DNA from: an uncultured Coriobacteriaceae bacterium
GTDB taxonomy: Bacteria > Actinomycetota > Coriobacteriia > Coriobacteriales > Atopobiaceae
Direction of reading: 5' to 3'
Assembly (NCBI GenBank): GCA_902793195.1
Contig: CADBCS010000013.1
Location: forward strand, 62,001-126,000
Length of the DNA: 64,000 nt
Both the position numbers and the translations under genes were made by a program. Within the stretch, counting starts at the first letter, position 1. Every line of letters starts with the position of its first letter. The notes beneath the pieces were generated by a model. The model saw nothing but the letters and a program-made list of their open reading frames with translations. It was not told where the DNA came from and searched no databases. Below are positions 18,582 through 27,310 of the stretch, one piece after another.

Positions 18582-19566
18582 CGGACTGCTTATTGCCGTG
18601 CTGGTGGCGGCATTCATCTTTGAGTTCATCAACGGATTCCACGACACGGCGAACGCCATCGCGACGACCGTCTATACGCGGGCGCTGCCTCCTCGCGTAG
18701 CCATCCTCATGAGCGCGACAATGAACTTCATCGGCGCACTCATGAGCGAGCGCGTGGCCATGACCATCGCCCACGGGCTGGTGGACGTGCAGCTGGAGCT
18801 GTACGTCATCCTTGCCGCGCTTCTGGGTGCCATCATCTGGGACCTGTTCACGTGGTGGCAGGGCATTCCCAGCAGCTCGTCTCACGCGCTCATTGGCAGC
18901 CTCATCGGCGCCACCATCGTGTTTTCGCGTGGTACGCAGCACGTCATGTGGGACGGCGTGCTCATGAAGGTCGTCATCCCGCTCTTCACCTCGCCGATAA
19001 TCGGTCTTCTGCTGGGCTTCTGCTTTATGAAGCTGGTCTTTGAGCTCTTTGCCAACTGGAAGCCCGCCAAGGCGAACGGGCTCTTCCACAAGGCACAGAT
19101 TGCAAGCTCCATGTTCATGGCCTACAGCCATGGCAACAACGACGCGCAAAAGACGATGGGCATCATCACATTGGCGCTCATCGGCAGCGGCGAGCTTGCC
19201 GCGGGTTCGGGCGTGCCCACATGGGTCAAGCTCTTCTGCGCGCTCACCATGGCATTGGGCACTTCCATCGGCGGACAGCGCATCATGAAGACGGTGGGCG
19301 GCGGCGTGACCAAGCTCGAGCCCGTGGTCGGGTTCGTGTCGGAGACCTCGTCCGCAATCGCCATCGAGACCATGACGGCGCTCGGCGCTCCCGTGAGCAC
19401 GACTCAGGTGGTTACGACCGCGATCATGGGTGCGGGAAGCGCCAAGGGTGCAAAGAAGGTTCGCTGGGGCGTGGCGGGAAGCATCGTAAAGGCGTGGTTT
19501 ACCACGTTGCCCGCCACGATGATCCTTGGCGGCCTGTGTGCGCTCGTGATTGAGCTTTTCATATAG
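18574..19566 (+). CDS. pit: PiT family inorganic phosphate transporter
   Basis: The protein has 330 residues with about ten hydrophobic helices. The duplicated PiT signature is visible: FINGFHDTANAIATTVYTRA near residue 15 and AYSHGNNDAQKTMGII near residue 185. These low-affinity carriers move metal-phosphate complexes with protons or sodium. It overlaps the upstream PhoU-like gene, the usual PiT operon. Length and motifs are typical and no defect is seen. Confidence 0.95.
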   Translation: MLSGLLIAVLVAAFIFEFINGFHDTANAIATTVYTRALPPRVAILMSATMNFIGALMSERVAMTIAHGLVDVQLELYVILAALLGAIIWDLFTWWQGIPSSSSHALIGSLIGATIVFSRGTQHVMWDGVLMKVVIPLFTSPIIGLLLGFCFMKLVFELFANWKPAKANGLFHKAQIASSMFMAYSHGNNDAQKTMGIITLALIGSGELAAGSGVPTWVKLFCALTMALGTSIGGQRIMKTVGGGVTKLEPVVGFVSETSSAIAIETMTALGAPVSTTQVVTTAIMGAGSAKGAKKVRWGVAGSIVKAWFTTLPATMILGGLCALVIELFI

Positions 19567-19575
19567 CATGCGGAC

Positions 19576-19608
19576 GCGCGCCATGGGAAGTCATTTCCCA
19601 TGGCGCGC
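19576..19608 (+). terminator. Terminator-like hairpin after the phosphate transporter
   Basis: Perfect 14-bp stem GCGCGCCATGGGAA (19576-19589) with TTCCCATGGCGCGC (19595-19608), loop GTCAT, nine bases after the stop codon; no long T-run. Confidence 0.6.
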
Positions 19609-19656
19609 ATGTGTTGGCCATGCGCACGGCACAAATGAGGACGGGAGGTTCGCGTC

Positions 19657-20352
19657 ATGACCTTGGTGTACTACGCCGACGACGAGCCCGAGATTCGCGA
19701 GGTGGTCTCGCGTTTTTTGATTAGCGAGGGCTTTTTGGTCGAGACCTTCGCGACTGGTGACGAGCTGTTGGAGGCCTTTGCGTCCCGTCCGTGCGACTTG
19801 GCTCTGCTCGACATCATGATGCCGGGCACCGATGGGTTGGGCGTGCTCGCCAAGCTCAGAGCTACCAGCACCGTGCCTGTTATATTGCTCACAGCCAAGG
19901 ACTCCGATGCCGACTTGTACACCGGTATGTCGCTGGGTGCCGACGACTACATTGCCAAGCCGTTCAGGCCGCTTGTCCTGCTTGCCAAGATGAGGGGTGT
20001 GCTGAGGCGCGTTGCCCCTGCGGCTCAGGCAAGGGGAGTGGGACGGGCCGACGTGCGGTTTGGCAACCTCCAGTACTCGCCCAAAAGGAGGGCATTCCTC
20101 GTGGGGAATGCCAGCGTGGAGCTGACCCCAACCGAGGGGCGGTTCCTCGCGTTTCTCATGGACCGGCCTGGTGAGGCAATCGCACGGTCCGACCTGCTGC
20201 GCGAGATTTGGGGAATCGAGTACGAAACGGGTTCGCGTGTCGCCGACGAGGCCGCCAGGCGAGTGAGAAAGAAGCTCATGGCGGCGGGTGCGAACGTCTA
20301 TCCTCAGACCGTGTGGGGGTTTGGCTTCAAGCTCGATCAAGGGGGTTCCTGA
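19657..20352 (+). CDS. OmpR/PhoB-type response regulator
   Basis: The protein has 231 residues. The receiver domain (1-118) has the acidic pair DDE (8-10), phospho-acceptor Asp52 in LALLDIMMPG, and the conserved Lys in IAKPF. The C-terminal winged helix (about 130-228) carries the OmpR pattern VELTPTEGRFLAFLM and ending VYPQTVWGFGFKL. GGGAGG is present upstream of the ATG. The stop codon overlaps the start of the histidine kinase gene by one base, so this is a cognate two-component pair. Target genes are unknown. Confidence 0.94.
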   Translation: MTLVYYADDEPEIREVVSRFLISEGFLVETFATGDELLEAFASRPCDLALLDIMMPGTDGLGVLAKLRATSTVPVILLTAKDSDADLYTGMSLGADDYIAKPFRPLVLLAKMRGVLRRVAPAAQARGVGRADVRFGNLQYSPKRRAFLVGNASVELTPTEGRFLAFLMDRPGEAIARSDLLREIWGIEYETGSRVADEAARRVRKKLMAAGANVYPQTVWGFGFKLDQGGS

Positions 20353-21527
20353 TGGGTGGCAAAAGGGGTCTGCCATCGATCTCCACCGTGCGTACGGTAT
20401 GGCTCGTAGTGGTACTTGCGATTGCGTTCGAGCTCGTGCTCATTCCCGTCTTTGGTTTCACGCAGCTGCGTGGCATTCGGGACAAGGCCGACGAGGCGCT
20501 CAACGGGCTGCTGCAGACGGGGGAGGGTCCATACACCTCCGACCTGCCCGAGGCGTACATCATGTATGAGGACGAGGTCACGCAACACAAGCTCTATGGG
20601 GCGGGGGCCGATTTGGGGTCTTTCGTTCTGGCACACCAGGACGAGCTGCCTGTGGACGAGACGCTCACCTTTGGGGAGGGGGACGATGCCCTCATCTACC
20701 AGTTGGCCAGAGGCTCATGGCTTGCCGAGGAGTCTCCGTATCCGGTGCTGCTCGTCTATTGCGACGTGGGGTTCTCGTACGGCGTGATGCGTCTCACGCT
20801 TGGCGTGATGGTCGTGGTTGCGGCCGTTACGGCGGCAGCGCTCGTCTTTGCCGGGCGCGCGGCCACAAGAGCCATCGAGAGGCGAGACGAGTCGCAGCGG
20901 GCTTTCTTTGCAAATGCGTCGCATGAGCTCAAGACGCCCCTCATGACCATTCAGGGAAACACGTGTGGCATGCGTGACGGCTTCATTGGCACCCATGAGG
21001 GGTGCGAGGCGATCGACGCAGCGGCGGAGCGCATGTCCGGGCTGGTGGGCGACATATTGGAACTGAGCCGCGTGGATGCAGGTGTTGTTACGCCGCGGGT
21101 AGAGGCATGCGATGTGAGGGAGATTGTCTACGACGCCCTCTCCGCTGTTCGCGTGGAGGCGGACAGACGCCATATTGCGCTAGATGTCAACCTCGAAGAG
21201 TCATTGCCACGCAAATGCGATGAGGGGATGACCTTTACCATCGTGTCCAACGTTGTCACCAACGGTGTGCGACACGCGCGCTCTCGCCTGTGCGTGTCGG
21301 CTCAGGTAGGGGCAGATGGAGCCTTGAGCATATCGGTCGTAAACGACGGGGATCCAATAACCAACGAGGATCGCGTGCATGCCTTCGATCGCTTCTACTG
21401 TGGTGAGCAGGGGCAGACTGGCATTGGCCTTTCGTTGGCACAGGAATACGCAAGCTTACAGGGAGGCTCCATTGCCATACGACCGCTCGACGCGGGCACC
21501 GAGTTTACGATTGTGCTCCCATCGTGA
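20352..21527 (+). CDS. Sensor histidine kinase
   Basis: The protein has 391 residues. Two membrane helices (about 14-37 and 145-168) bracket a roughly 105-residue extracytoplasmic sensor. The HisKA domain has His191 in NASHELKTPL, and the ATPase domain shows a short N-box (VVTNGVRHA), NDG, and GIGLSLA. The open frame extends upstream to 20208, but that part lies inside the response-regulator gene; the ATG at 20352 overlaps its stop by one base and GGGGG lies just upstream. It phosphorylates the regulator encoded immediately before it. The signal is unknown. Confidence 0.93.
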   Translation: MGGKRGLPSISTVRTVWLVVVLAIAFELVLIPVFGFTQLRGIRDKADEALNGLLQTGEGPYTSDLPEAYIMYEDEVTQHKLYGAGADLGSFVLAHQDELPVDETLTFGEGDDALIYQLARGSWLAEESPYPVLLVYCDVGFSYGVMRLTLGVMVVVAAVTAAALVFAGRAATRAIERRDESQRAFFANASHELKTPLMTIQGNTCGMRDGFIGTHEGCEAIDAAAERMSGLVGDILELSRVDAGVVTPRVEACDVREIVYDALSAVRVEADRRHIALDVNLEESLPRKCDEGMTFTIVSNVVTNGVRHARSRLCVSAQVGADGALSISVVNDGDPITNEDRVHAFDRFYCGEQGQTGIGLSLAQEYASLQGGSIAIRPLDAGTEFTIVLPS

Positions 21528-21668
21528 GATACCCACATCAAAGCATTGCGAAATCACATACCACGCTTTTAAAATTTTTCTGAATGGAGGACAATTCTTA
21601 AGGATACTTCAATAAAACTATGCCAAAATGTCTATATTGCCCCCAGTTTCAATAGAGATGAGAGCAAG

Positions 21669-24662
21669 ATGCCGCAACGTCTTAAAGACGCACAGGGTGA
21701 TTTCGACGAGCTGACCGGCTTGCCCACGATGATGTATTTCCGCAGGTATGCGGGCGGCTATGTGCGCAATGCGTTGGAGCATGGCAGGGTACCTTACCTT
21801 ATCTATTTCAATCTAGAGAACTTCAGCACGTTCAACGAGCGCTATGGGTTCGAAGAGGGCGACAAACTTTTGGAGCTCATGTCTCGCGCGCTCCAGGAGG
21901 CGTTCCCCGGCTTTCTGCTCTCCAGGTTTGCGTCAGACCATTTTTTGCTGGTCTGTGAGTGCTTGGACCTGGAGCGTGCCATTGAGGATGTGGGACAACA
22001 GCTGAGGACATTTGGCAAGCATGGCAACATCGAGCTCAAGGCCGGCGTCGTTTGGATGGAAGATGCCGATATTGACATCTCCATGGCATGCGACCGGGCC
22101 AAATTGGCCTGCGACAGCATAGCCCACCGCCACGATCTCAACATCCGTGTGTTCGACGATGCCCTGAACTGGAAAATCGAGCGTGCACATTACATCGAGA
22201 GTCACATCGACAATGCCATCGAAAAGCATTGGATAAAGGTGTACTTCCAACCCATTGTTCGAACGGTGACCGGCGAGGTGTGCGATTTCGAGGCGTTGGC
22301 ACGCTGGGAGGACCCGCGCTACGGAATGCTCTCTCCTGGAGTGTTCATCGAGGTGCTCGAGGAATGTCACCTCATCCATAAGCTCGATGCCTACGTCGTC
22401 GAGCGTGCGTGCGAGATTTGGAGGAGTTTGCGCAACGTCACATCGCGCTTTGTGCCATTTTCCGTCAATCTATCCCGCCTGGACTTTGAGCACTGCGACG
22501 TATATGAGATGGTCGACTCGGCCGCGCGCACCTATAGGGTTCCTCCTCAGATGATTCACGTCGAGATAACGGAGTCGGCTCTCACCGAAGACAAGGGTAT
22601 GCTGTTGCGCGATATCGATCGATTCAGGGCGGCTGGCTATCAGGTTTGGCTTGATGACTTTGGCAGTGGGTATTCCTCGCTCAACACGCTCAAGGACTAC
22701 GTGTTTGACGTGGTAAAAATCGACATGGTATTCCTCCGCGAGTTCGAGGAGCGCCCCCAGTCGCGCGTCATCATATCCTCCATAGTCAACATGGCCAAGC
22801 AGTTGGGCATGCGGACCCTCGTAGAAGGCGTGGAGACAGCCGAGCAGTTCGATTTCATAAGGAGCATTGGTTGCGAGTTCGCGCAGGGATATCTCATCGG
22901 TCAACCGGTTCCTCCCCAAAAGAACCTGAAGAAGATCTCCTCTGGAGAGTTCGTTGTTGCCGACCCCTCTTTGCACGGATATCACGATCGCATTGGCGCC
23001 ATAAACGTCCTGAGTCCCACGCCCTTCGAATTTCCTTGGGAGACTTCTGCGGAGGGGCACCCGCCAACCAGCTTGCTTCCTTTGGCAATCATTGAGTTCG
23101 AATCGGGTATCGCGCGCTTTATGATTGCGAATGATGCGTTTGCCTTTATGATTCGCGAGGCCAAGATGGGTACCATGGCCGAAATTGCCGCGCAGATAAG
23201 CCATCCCGAGACTACGTGCGCGCGCAACATGCGTGCCGCCGTGGAGGCTGCAGTTGCATCTGGCAAACTTGAGTCGGTTGACTTGCTCGAGAACGGTCGC
23301 CATTGCATGATGCGTCTGCGTCGCATCTCGAGCCATGGGAACGTGGTCGCCCTCATGATGTCGGTCATGAGTCTTTCTGCCTCAACCGATTTGGACGAGG
23401 AAAAGCGCAGTGCCATTGCGTTGCGTCAGTTGTACGTCGTGTACGATGAGGTAAACGTTATTACAATTAATGACGATAGCATTAAGAATGTGTTTAGGGG
23501 CAATGCCAGCTTCCCCTCCCTGCGGATGGACCAATCGGCAAGCCATTCCATACAACAGTACGCGCAATCGAAGATTCACCCGGACGACCGCCAGCGCTTC
23601 GTGCACTTTCTAATGGCGGATTCGTTGGGGGAGCGGTTGGAGCGAAACGGTCTCAAGAGTCTTTCGGAGGCATTTCGCGTCTTGGGGGCCGACGGACTCT
23701 ATCTCTGGTTTACGTGTGTGGTATTTCCCATCGAGTTGGACGGTGTCAGCTGCGTAATCGTGTGCATGCGTCGGTTCAATCACGAGGTGGTGGAATGCGT
23801 GGAGGGCTGCGATACCATCCCCAAGTCATTGCTTTGGGACACGCTCATCGACCTTGTGCCTGCGGGTGTGTTTTGGAAGAATACCGACAGGCGCTTTATG
23901 GGCGTCAACAAACGATTCCTGCACTTCTACGAGTTCGATTCGGTCAACGACGTGTTGGGAAAGACCGACGAGGACATGGGCTGGCACGTGGACAACGACC
24001 CGTTCAAGAACTACGAGCTTCAGGTTATAGATCAGGGTCGTGACATGCTGGACACTCCGGGCCAGTGCATCTCCCGAGGGGAAGTGCATGACATTCTGGC
24101 AAGCAAGGTGCCCCTGCGGCGCAATGGCGAGATCATTGGCCTTCTGGGCTTCTTCATCGACAAGTCCGACACACGATTGCATGGTCCCATGTTGGGCGAG
24201 ACGATGGACTCAGTGGGTACGGACGCGCTTACTGGTCTTATCAACCTAAAGGGTTTCTACTCGTCCATGCTGTCGTATCGAGAAGCGTACGAGAAGACTG
24301 GTGTGGACTTCATTTGCGTTGCGGCGAACATCCACGGAATGCGCGACTTCAACGATGTGTACGGGCATTCGTTCGGAAACAACATACTTCGGGTCGTGGC
24401 GCATCGCTTGGTCAGGTCCTACGGTACCGATGGCGTGGTTGCGCGCATTGGCGGTGATCGGTTTGCCATTTTGCGACAGTACATCGATGACAAGGCCGTT
24501 GCCGACTTCGTATGGCAGGTTCGCAGGACCGTGGAGGACGTCAGTGAGGTGGACGGCATCGGCATATGCCTGCGTTGTCAGCTGGGATACTCGGTATTCT
24601 CGCAAGAGGGCGACGTGGACTTGCTGTTCGAGACCGCAAAGGTACGCATGCGTTTGGACTAG
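21669..24662 (+). CDS. Cytoplasmic GGDEF-EAL-PAS-GGDEF protein of c-di-GMP signalling
   Basis: The protein has 997 residues and no membrane helices. Domain order: a degenerate GGDEF domain (12-165; ASDHF at 88-92 replaces the catalytic motif), an EAL phosphodiesterase domain (175-420) with intact FEALARW (207-213), the TESALTED metal site, DDFGSGYSSL and KIDMVFL, an uncharacterised linker with PAS-like pieces (about 440-700), a PAS domain (about 725-835, GVFWKNTDRRFMGVNKRFL) and a C-terminal GGDEF domain (852-997) with GGDRF (928-932). The EAL domain should be active in c-di-GMP hydrolysis. The second cyclase motif deviates at one Glu (R for E), so activity is uncertain. It stands alone, about 140 bases after the two-component pair. 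Confidence 0.9.
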   Translation: MPQRLKDAQGDFDELTGLPTMMYFRRYAGGYVRNALEHGRVPYLIYFNLENFSTFNERYGFEEGDKLLELMSRALQEAFPGFLLSRFASDHFLLVCECLDLERAIEDVGQQLRTFGKHGNIELKAGVVWMEDADIDISMACDRAKLACDSIAHRHDLNIRVFDDALNWKIERAHYIESHIDNAIEKHWIKVYFQPIVRTVTGEVCDFEALARWEDPRYGMLSPGVFIEVLEECHLIHKLDAYVVERACEIWRSLRNVTSRFVPFSVNLSRLDFEHCDVYEMVDSAARTYRVPPQMIHVEITESALTEDKGMLLRDIDRFRAAGYQVWLDDFGSGYSSLNTLKDYVFDVVKIDMVFLREFEERPQSRVIISSIVNMAKQLGMRTLVEGVETAEQFDFIRSIGCEFAQGYLIGQPVPPQKNLKKISSGEFVVADPSLHGYHDRIGAINVLSPTPFEFPWETSAEGHPPTSLLPLAIIEFESGIARFMIANDAFAFMIREAKMGTMAEIAAQISHPETTCARNMRAAVEAAVASGKLESVDLLENGRHCMMRLRRISSHGNVVALMMSVMSLSASTDLDEEKRSAIALRQLYVVYDEVNVITINDDSIKNVFRGNASFPSLRMDQSASHSIQQYAQSKIHPDDRQRFVHFLMADSLGERLERNGLKSLSEAFRVLGADGLYLWFTCVVFPIELDGVSCVIVCMRRFNHEVVECVEGCDTIPKSLLWDTLIDLVPAGVFWKNTDRRFMGVNKRFLHFYEFDSVNDVLGKTDEDMGWHVDNDPFKNYELQVIDQGRDMLDTPGQCISRGEVHDILASKVPLRRNGEIIGLLGFFIDKSDTRLHGPMLGETMDSVGTDALTGLINLKGFYSSMLSYREAYEKTGVDFICVAANIHGMRDFNDVYGHSFGNNILRVVAHRLVRSYGTDGVVARIGGDRFAILRQYIDDKAVADFVWQVRRTVEDVSEVDGIGICLRCQLGYSVFSQEGDVDLLFETAKVRMRLD

Positions 24663-24685
24663 CGCGGCGTAAAAAAAGCTGGGCT

Positions 24686-25480
24686 CTATGGCTCCGCGTC
24701 GAAGAGCCGAATCGCACCTTCGGGCAGGCAGGTGCTGTCGGTTGCTATAACCAACACATTGTCGACCTGGTCGGGTCGTACGCGCTTGCTCGGCAAGACG
24801 CACACATGGAGGAAGGCGCTCGAGAGACACGCAACCGTTCGCATGAGCAACGAGGCCCGAGGTCCTTCGAGGGCGCTGATGACGTTTGCCGCATATGTAC
24901 CGCCTGGATTGAGGCAGGCATGGACGACCGATGCCGCCTCGGGCGCGAGAAAGTGCCGCTCGGGTTGCTCTGCGACAAAGCAATCGTTGAGAATCGCGTC
25001 GTAGGTGCGTCCGCTACGAGCGCACGACTGGATGTGATGCCAGGCGTCGTCGCACACCAATCCCAGCCTGTGAGTCTGATCGGTATGGTAGTCCTCGCGC
25101 AATCGATCAAGCAAGAAGTACTCATGGGCCAACCGCGTGATGGCGGGATCGACTTCGACGACGTCGATGCGCGTGGGGTCGTGATGGGCTATCACATGCT
25201 TGGGATAGGCATAGCCACCGCCACCAAGCATGCACATGCGGCGTACGGGGGAACCCATGGAGAAGACGACGTCATATTTTGCGAGGTAGGGAAAGGGGAC
25301 GTCGCACCACCATTCGTCCAGATAGGTTCCCGACTGATACGTGCCCGCAATGTCGAGGACGCGCAGTTTCCTGTCACCCCAGTCGGTCTCGTATATCCTT
25401 GCCATGCCAAAGCGCGTTGGGACCTTGGTTGCCCTCCAGCGCGCCCACAGGGTTCTTGCGCGGCTGATTAATCTCATCAA
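24686..25480 (-). CDS. Spermidine synthase-like methyltransferase-fold protein
   Basis: The protein has 264 residues. The Rossmann-fold core shows MCMLGGGGYAYPKHV (nucleotide loop), IDVVEVDPAITRLA (acidic residue at the end of strand 2), DDAWHHI and YDAILNDCFV, as in spermidine synthases and their homologues. The gatekeeper and catalytic residues of true aminopropyltransferases are not clearly conserved (NDCF instead of the usual DSxDP), so the substrate may differ. It overlaps the upstream hypothetical gene by four bases (ATGA), so the two are co-translated. Confidence 0.75.
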   Translation of the reverse strand: MMRLISRARTLWARWRATKVPTRFGMARIYETDWGDRKLRVLDIAGTYQSGTYLDEWWCDVPFPYLAKYDVVFSMGSPVRRMCMLGGGGYAYPKHVIAHHDPTRIDVVEVDPAITRLAHEYFLLDRLREDYHTDQTHRLGLVCDDAWHHIQSCARSGRTYDAILNDCFVAEQPERHFLAPEAASVVHACLNPGGTYAANVISALEGPRASLLMRTVACLSSAFLHVCVLPSKRVRPDQVDNVLVIATDSTCLPEGAIRLFDAEP

Positions 25481-26031
25481 TCGCTCGATGCAAGACGCGC
25501 GCGTAGCTCGGCGGCAAAGGACTCGTCACCCTTGGACAAAAGCGCGATGACTGCCTCGATGTCCGATGCGCTTGGAACTCTGGGTTCGGGTTTTGGCGCC
25601 GGTCCCGGCTCGTCCTGCGGCGAGAGCTCGATGCGGGCGCGCCGCGAGACCAGCTGTCGGGCAACTGCGCCGCATGCCTTCTCCCACTCGCGTTCGTCGG
25701 CCGTCTCATCCAACGAGGACACGAGGCTCGAGCCATAGCGATCACCTTCCAGCGATGCGAGCCAGGTGCGTGCGACCTGCCGTCCGGTCTTGGCAGAGCA
25801 GGACCCGTCGTCCTTGTCTGCCTGCGCCCCAAATTCCTCGCAAAACGACTCGTAAAGGCTGGGTTCGGCCGATCCGTCTCCGTCCCACAAAAAGGGGTTC
25901 GCATCCTTGCAAAACTCCTCGAGGCCCTCTGCCGGACGCTCCCATGAGCGTCGGGCGGCATCGTAGGCCTCCTGAACCGCATAGTAGGCGTTCACATAGA
26001 TGGTAAACGAATCCCAACGATGCTCCAGCAT
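25477..26031 (-). CDS. Hypothetical protein co-translated with the spermidine synthase-like gene
   Basis: The protein has 184 residues, acidic, and soluble. The first 120 residues contain Trp- and Tyr-rich helices (YVNAYYAVQEAYDAARRSW). A Pro/Glu linker (ELSPQDEPGPAPKPEPR) leads to a short C-terminal helix pair (SDIEAVIALLSKGDESFAAEL). No family is recognised. The overlap with the next gene suggests a functional link to it. Confidence 0.65.
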   Translation of the reverse strand: MLEHRWDSFTIYVNAYYAVQEAYDAARRSWERPAEGLEEFCKDANPFLWDGDGSAEPSLYESFCEEFGAQADKDDGSCSAKTGRQVARTWLASLEGDRYGSSLVSSLDETADEREWEKACGAVARQLVSRRARIELSPQDEPGPAPKPEPRVPSASDIEAVIALLSKGDESFAAELRARLASSD

Positions 26032-26193
26032 GTATGCCTCCCTCTCGCATAGAGGTCTCCTGCATCAGGCAATTGTGATGCTTCTTTGGGACCTCGCAAC
26101 AAAAAACCTCCGTGCACGCCAAAAGAACAGGTTGGATTTGCCTGGCGGGATCGGCGATGGGCCCTGTTTGACGTGCCGGCCAATACCACATGG

Positions 26194-26227
26194 AAAAGGC
26201 CCACCGGCACCCGTGCCGATGGGCCTT
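26194..26227 (-). terminator. Terminator of the mscL gene
   Basis: Read on the minus strand, AAGGCCCATCGGCAC and GTGCCGGTGGGCCTT form a 15-bp stem with one G-U pair and a two-base loop, followed by TTTT, 20 bases past the mscL stop. Confidence 0.85.
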
Positions 26228-26246
26228 GCTGACCTATGGAGCCTAC

Positions 26247-26684
26247 CTACTCGGCCACGGCGGGGGAGTCGAACTCGCCAGCACAGTGCGGGCAGCGGGT
26301 CGCACCCTCCTTTACCTCCTCCAGGCAGAACGGGCACTTGGGGGCGGCAGCCTCCTCCTCCTCGGTTTGCTTCTTGAGCAGGGCGTCGCTGGCCTCCTGG
26401 ACCTTGTTCATGGCCTTGACGATGAAGAACACGATGAGTGCCACGATGAGGAAGTTGATGATCGCGCTGAGGAACTTGCCAAAGTCGATGGTGGTGCCCG
26501 GTACCACAAGGCCACCGATCTCGGTCCCGTTGCCACCGGTAACGAAGGTGATGAGGGGGTTGATGATGTCGTCGGTGAGCGAGGTGACGATGCCCGTGAA
26601 GGCTCCGCCAATGATGACGCCTACTGCCAAGTCCATTACGTTGCCACGATTGATGAACTCTTTAAACTCCTGAACCATACCCAT
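26247..26684 (-). CDS. mscL: Large-conductance mechanosensitive channel with C-terminal zinc ribbon
   Basis: The protein has 145 residues. MscL opens under membrane tension and releases solutes during hypo-osmotic shock. It shows the N-terminal amphipathic helix (VQEFKEFINRGN), first helix VMDLAVGVIIGGAFTGIV and second helix FLSAIINFLIVALIVFFIV. After the usual cytoplasmic helix it carries two CxxC pairs, CPFC (117-120) and CPHC (131-134), a zinc-ribbon-like knuckle that standard MscL proteins such as that of Escherichia coli lack. The gene is followed by a strong terminator. Confidence 0.95.
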   Translation of the reverse strand: MGMVQEFKEFINRGNVMDLAVGVIIGGAFTGIVTSLTDDIINPLITFVTGGNGTEIGGLVVPGTTIDFGKFLSAIINFLIVALIVFFIVKAMNKVQEASDALLKKQTEEEEAAAPKCPFCLEEVKEGATRCPHCAGEFDSPAVAE

Positions 26685-26830
26685 TGTTGCTTCCTTCCTT
26701 CACTTTGGAATTGGGGCGCACAAGATGATGCCACAATATGTAGCATTTGTGAAGAGCTTTACGACACTTTAATGTACGAATGCCTTCCGATGCTGCGTTC
26801 CAGCCTGGCGATACGGTCGCGCGAGCCTGG

Positions 26831-27301
26831 TTAGGAACTCCTGGAAGGCCCGCGGCCGAGGTCGTCGGTGTCCAACAACACGGTAAAGGGGCCGTCGTTG
26901 GTGAGCGTCACGTGCATGTGGGCACCAAAGACGCCCCTGCCAACGTGCGTCACGTCCCTCTGGGCGCACGAGCAGAAGCATTCGTATAGCCGGTTTCCCA
27001 GCTCGGCGGGTGCGGCGCTGGCAAACGAGGGTCTGTTGCCCCTACGACAATTCGCATAGAGGGTGAACTGGCTCACCACGAGCACCTCTCCACCCACGTC
27101 CAGCAGCGACAGGTTTGTCTTTCCCGCGTCGTCGGGGAAGATGCGGAGCTTGGCTATCTTGCCCCAGAGTCGCTGGGCATCCTGCTCGGTGTCGTTGGAC
27201 CCCACTCCGAGCAGGATGAGCAAGCCTGGACCACAGCTTCCCACGCAGGTGCCGTCTGTCTCGACACGCGCCTCTGCGACGCGTTGCAGGATGGCTCTCA
27301 T
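26831..27301 (-). CDS. dtd: D-aminoacyl-tRNA deacylase
   Basis: The protein has 156 residues. It hydrolyses D-amino acids (and glycine) wrongly attached to tRNA. The N-terminal MRAILQRVAEARV, the SQFTLYA motif and the late NDGPFTVLLDT are the family hallmarks. It starts ten bases after the stop of the M32 peptidase gene, in the same direction, so both may be on one transcript. Confidence 0.96.
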   Translation of the reverse strand: MRAILQRVAEARVETDGTCVGSCGPGLLILLGVGSNDTEQDAQRLWGKIAKLRIFPDDAGKTNLSLLDVGGEVLVVSQFTLYANCRRGNRPSFASAAPAELGNRLYECFCSCAQRDVTHVGRGVFGAHMHVTLTNDGPFTVLLDTDDLGRGPSRSS

Positions 27302-27310
27302 GGCTGTGCC

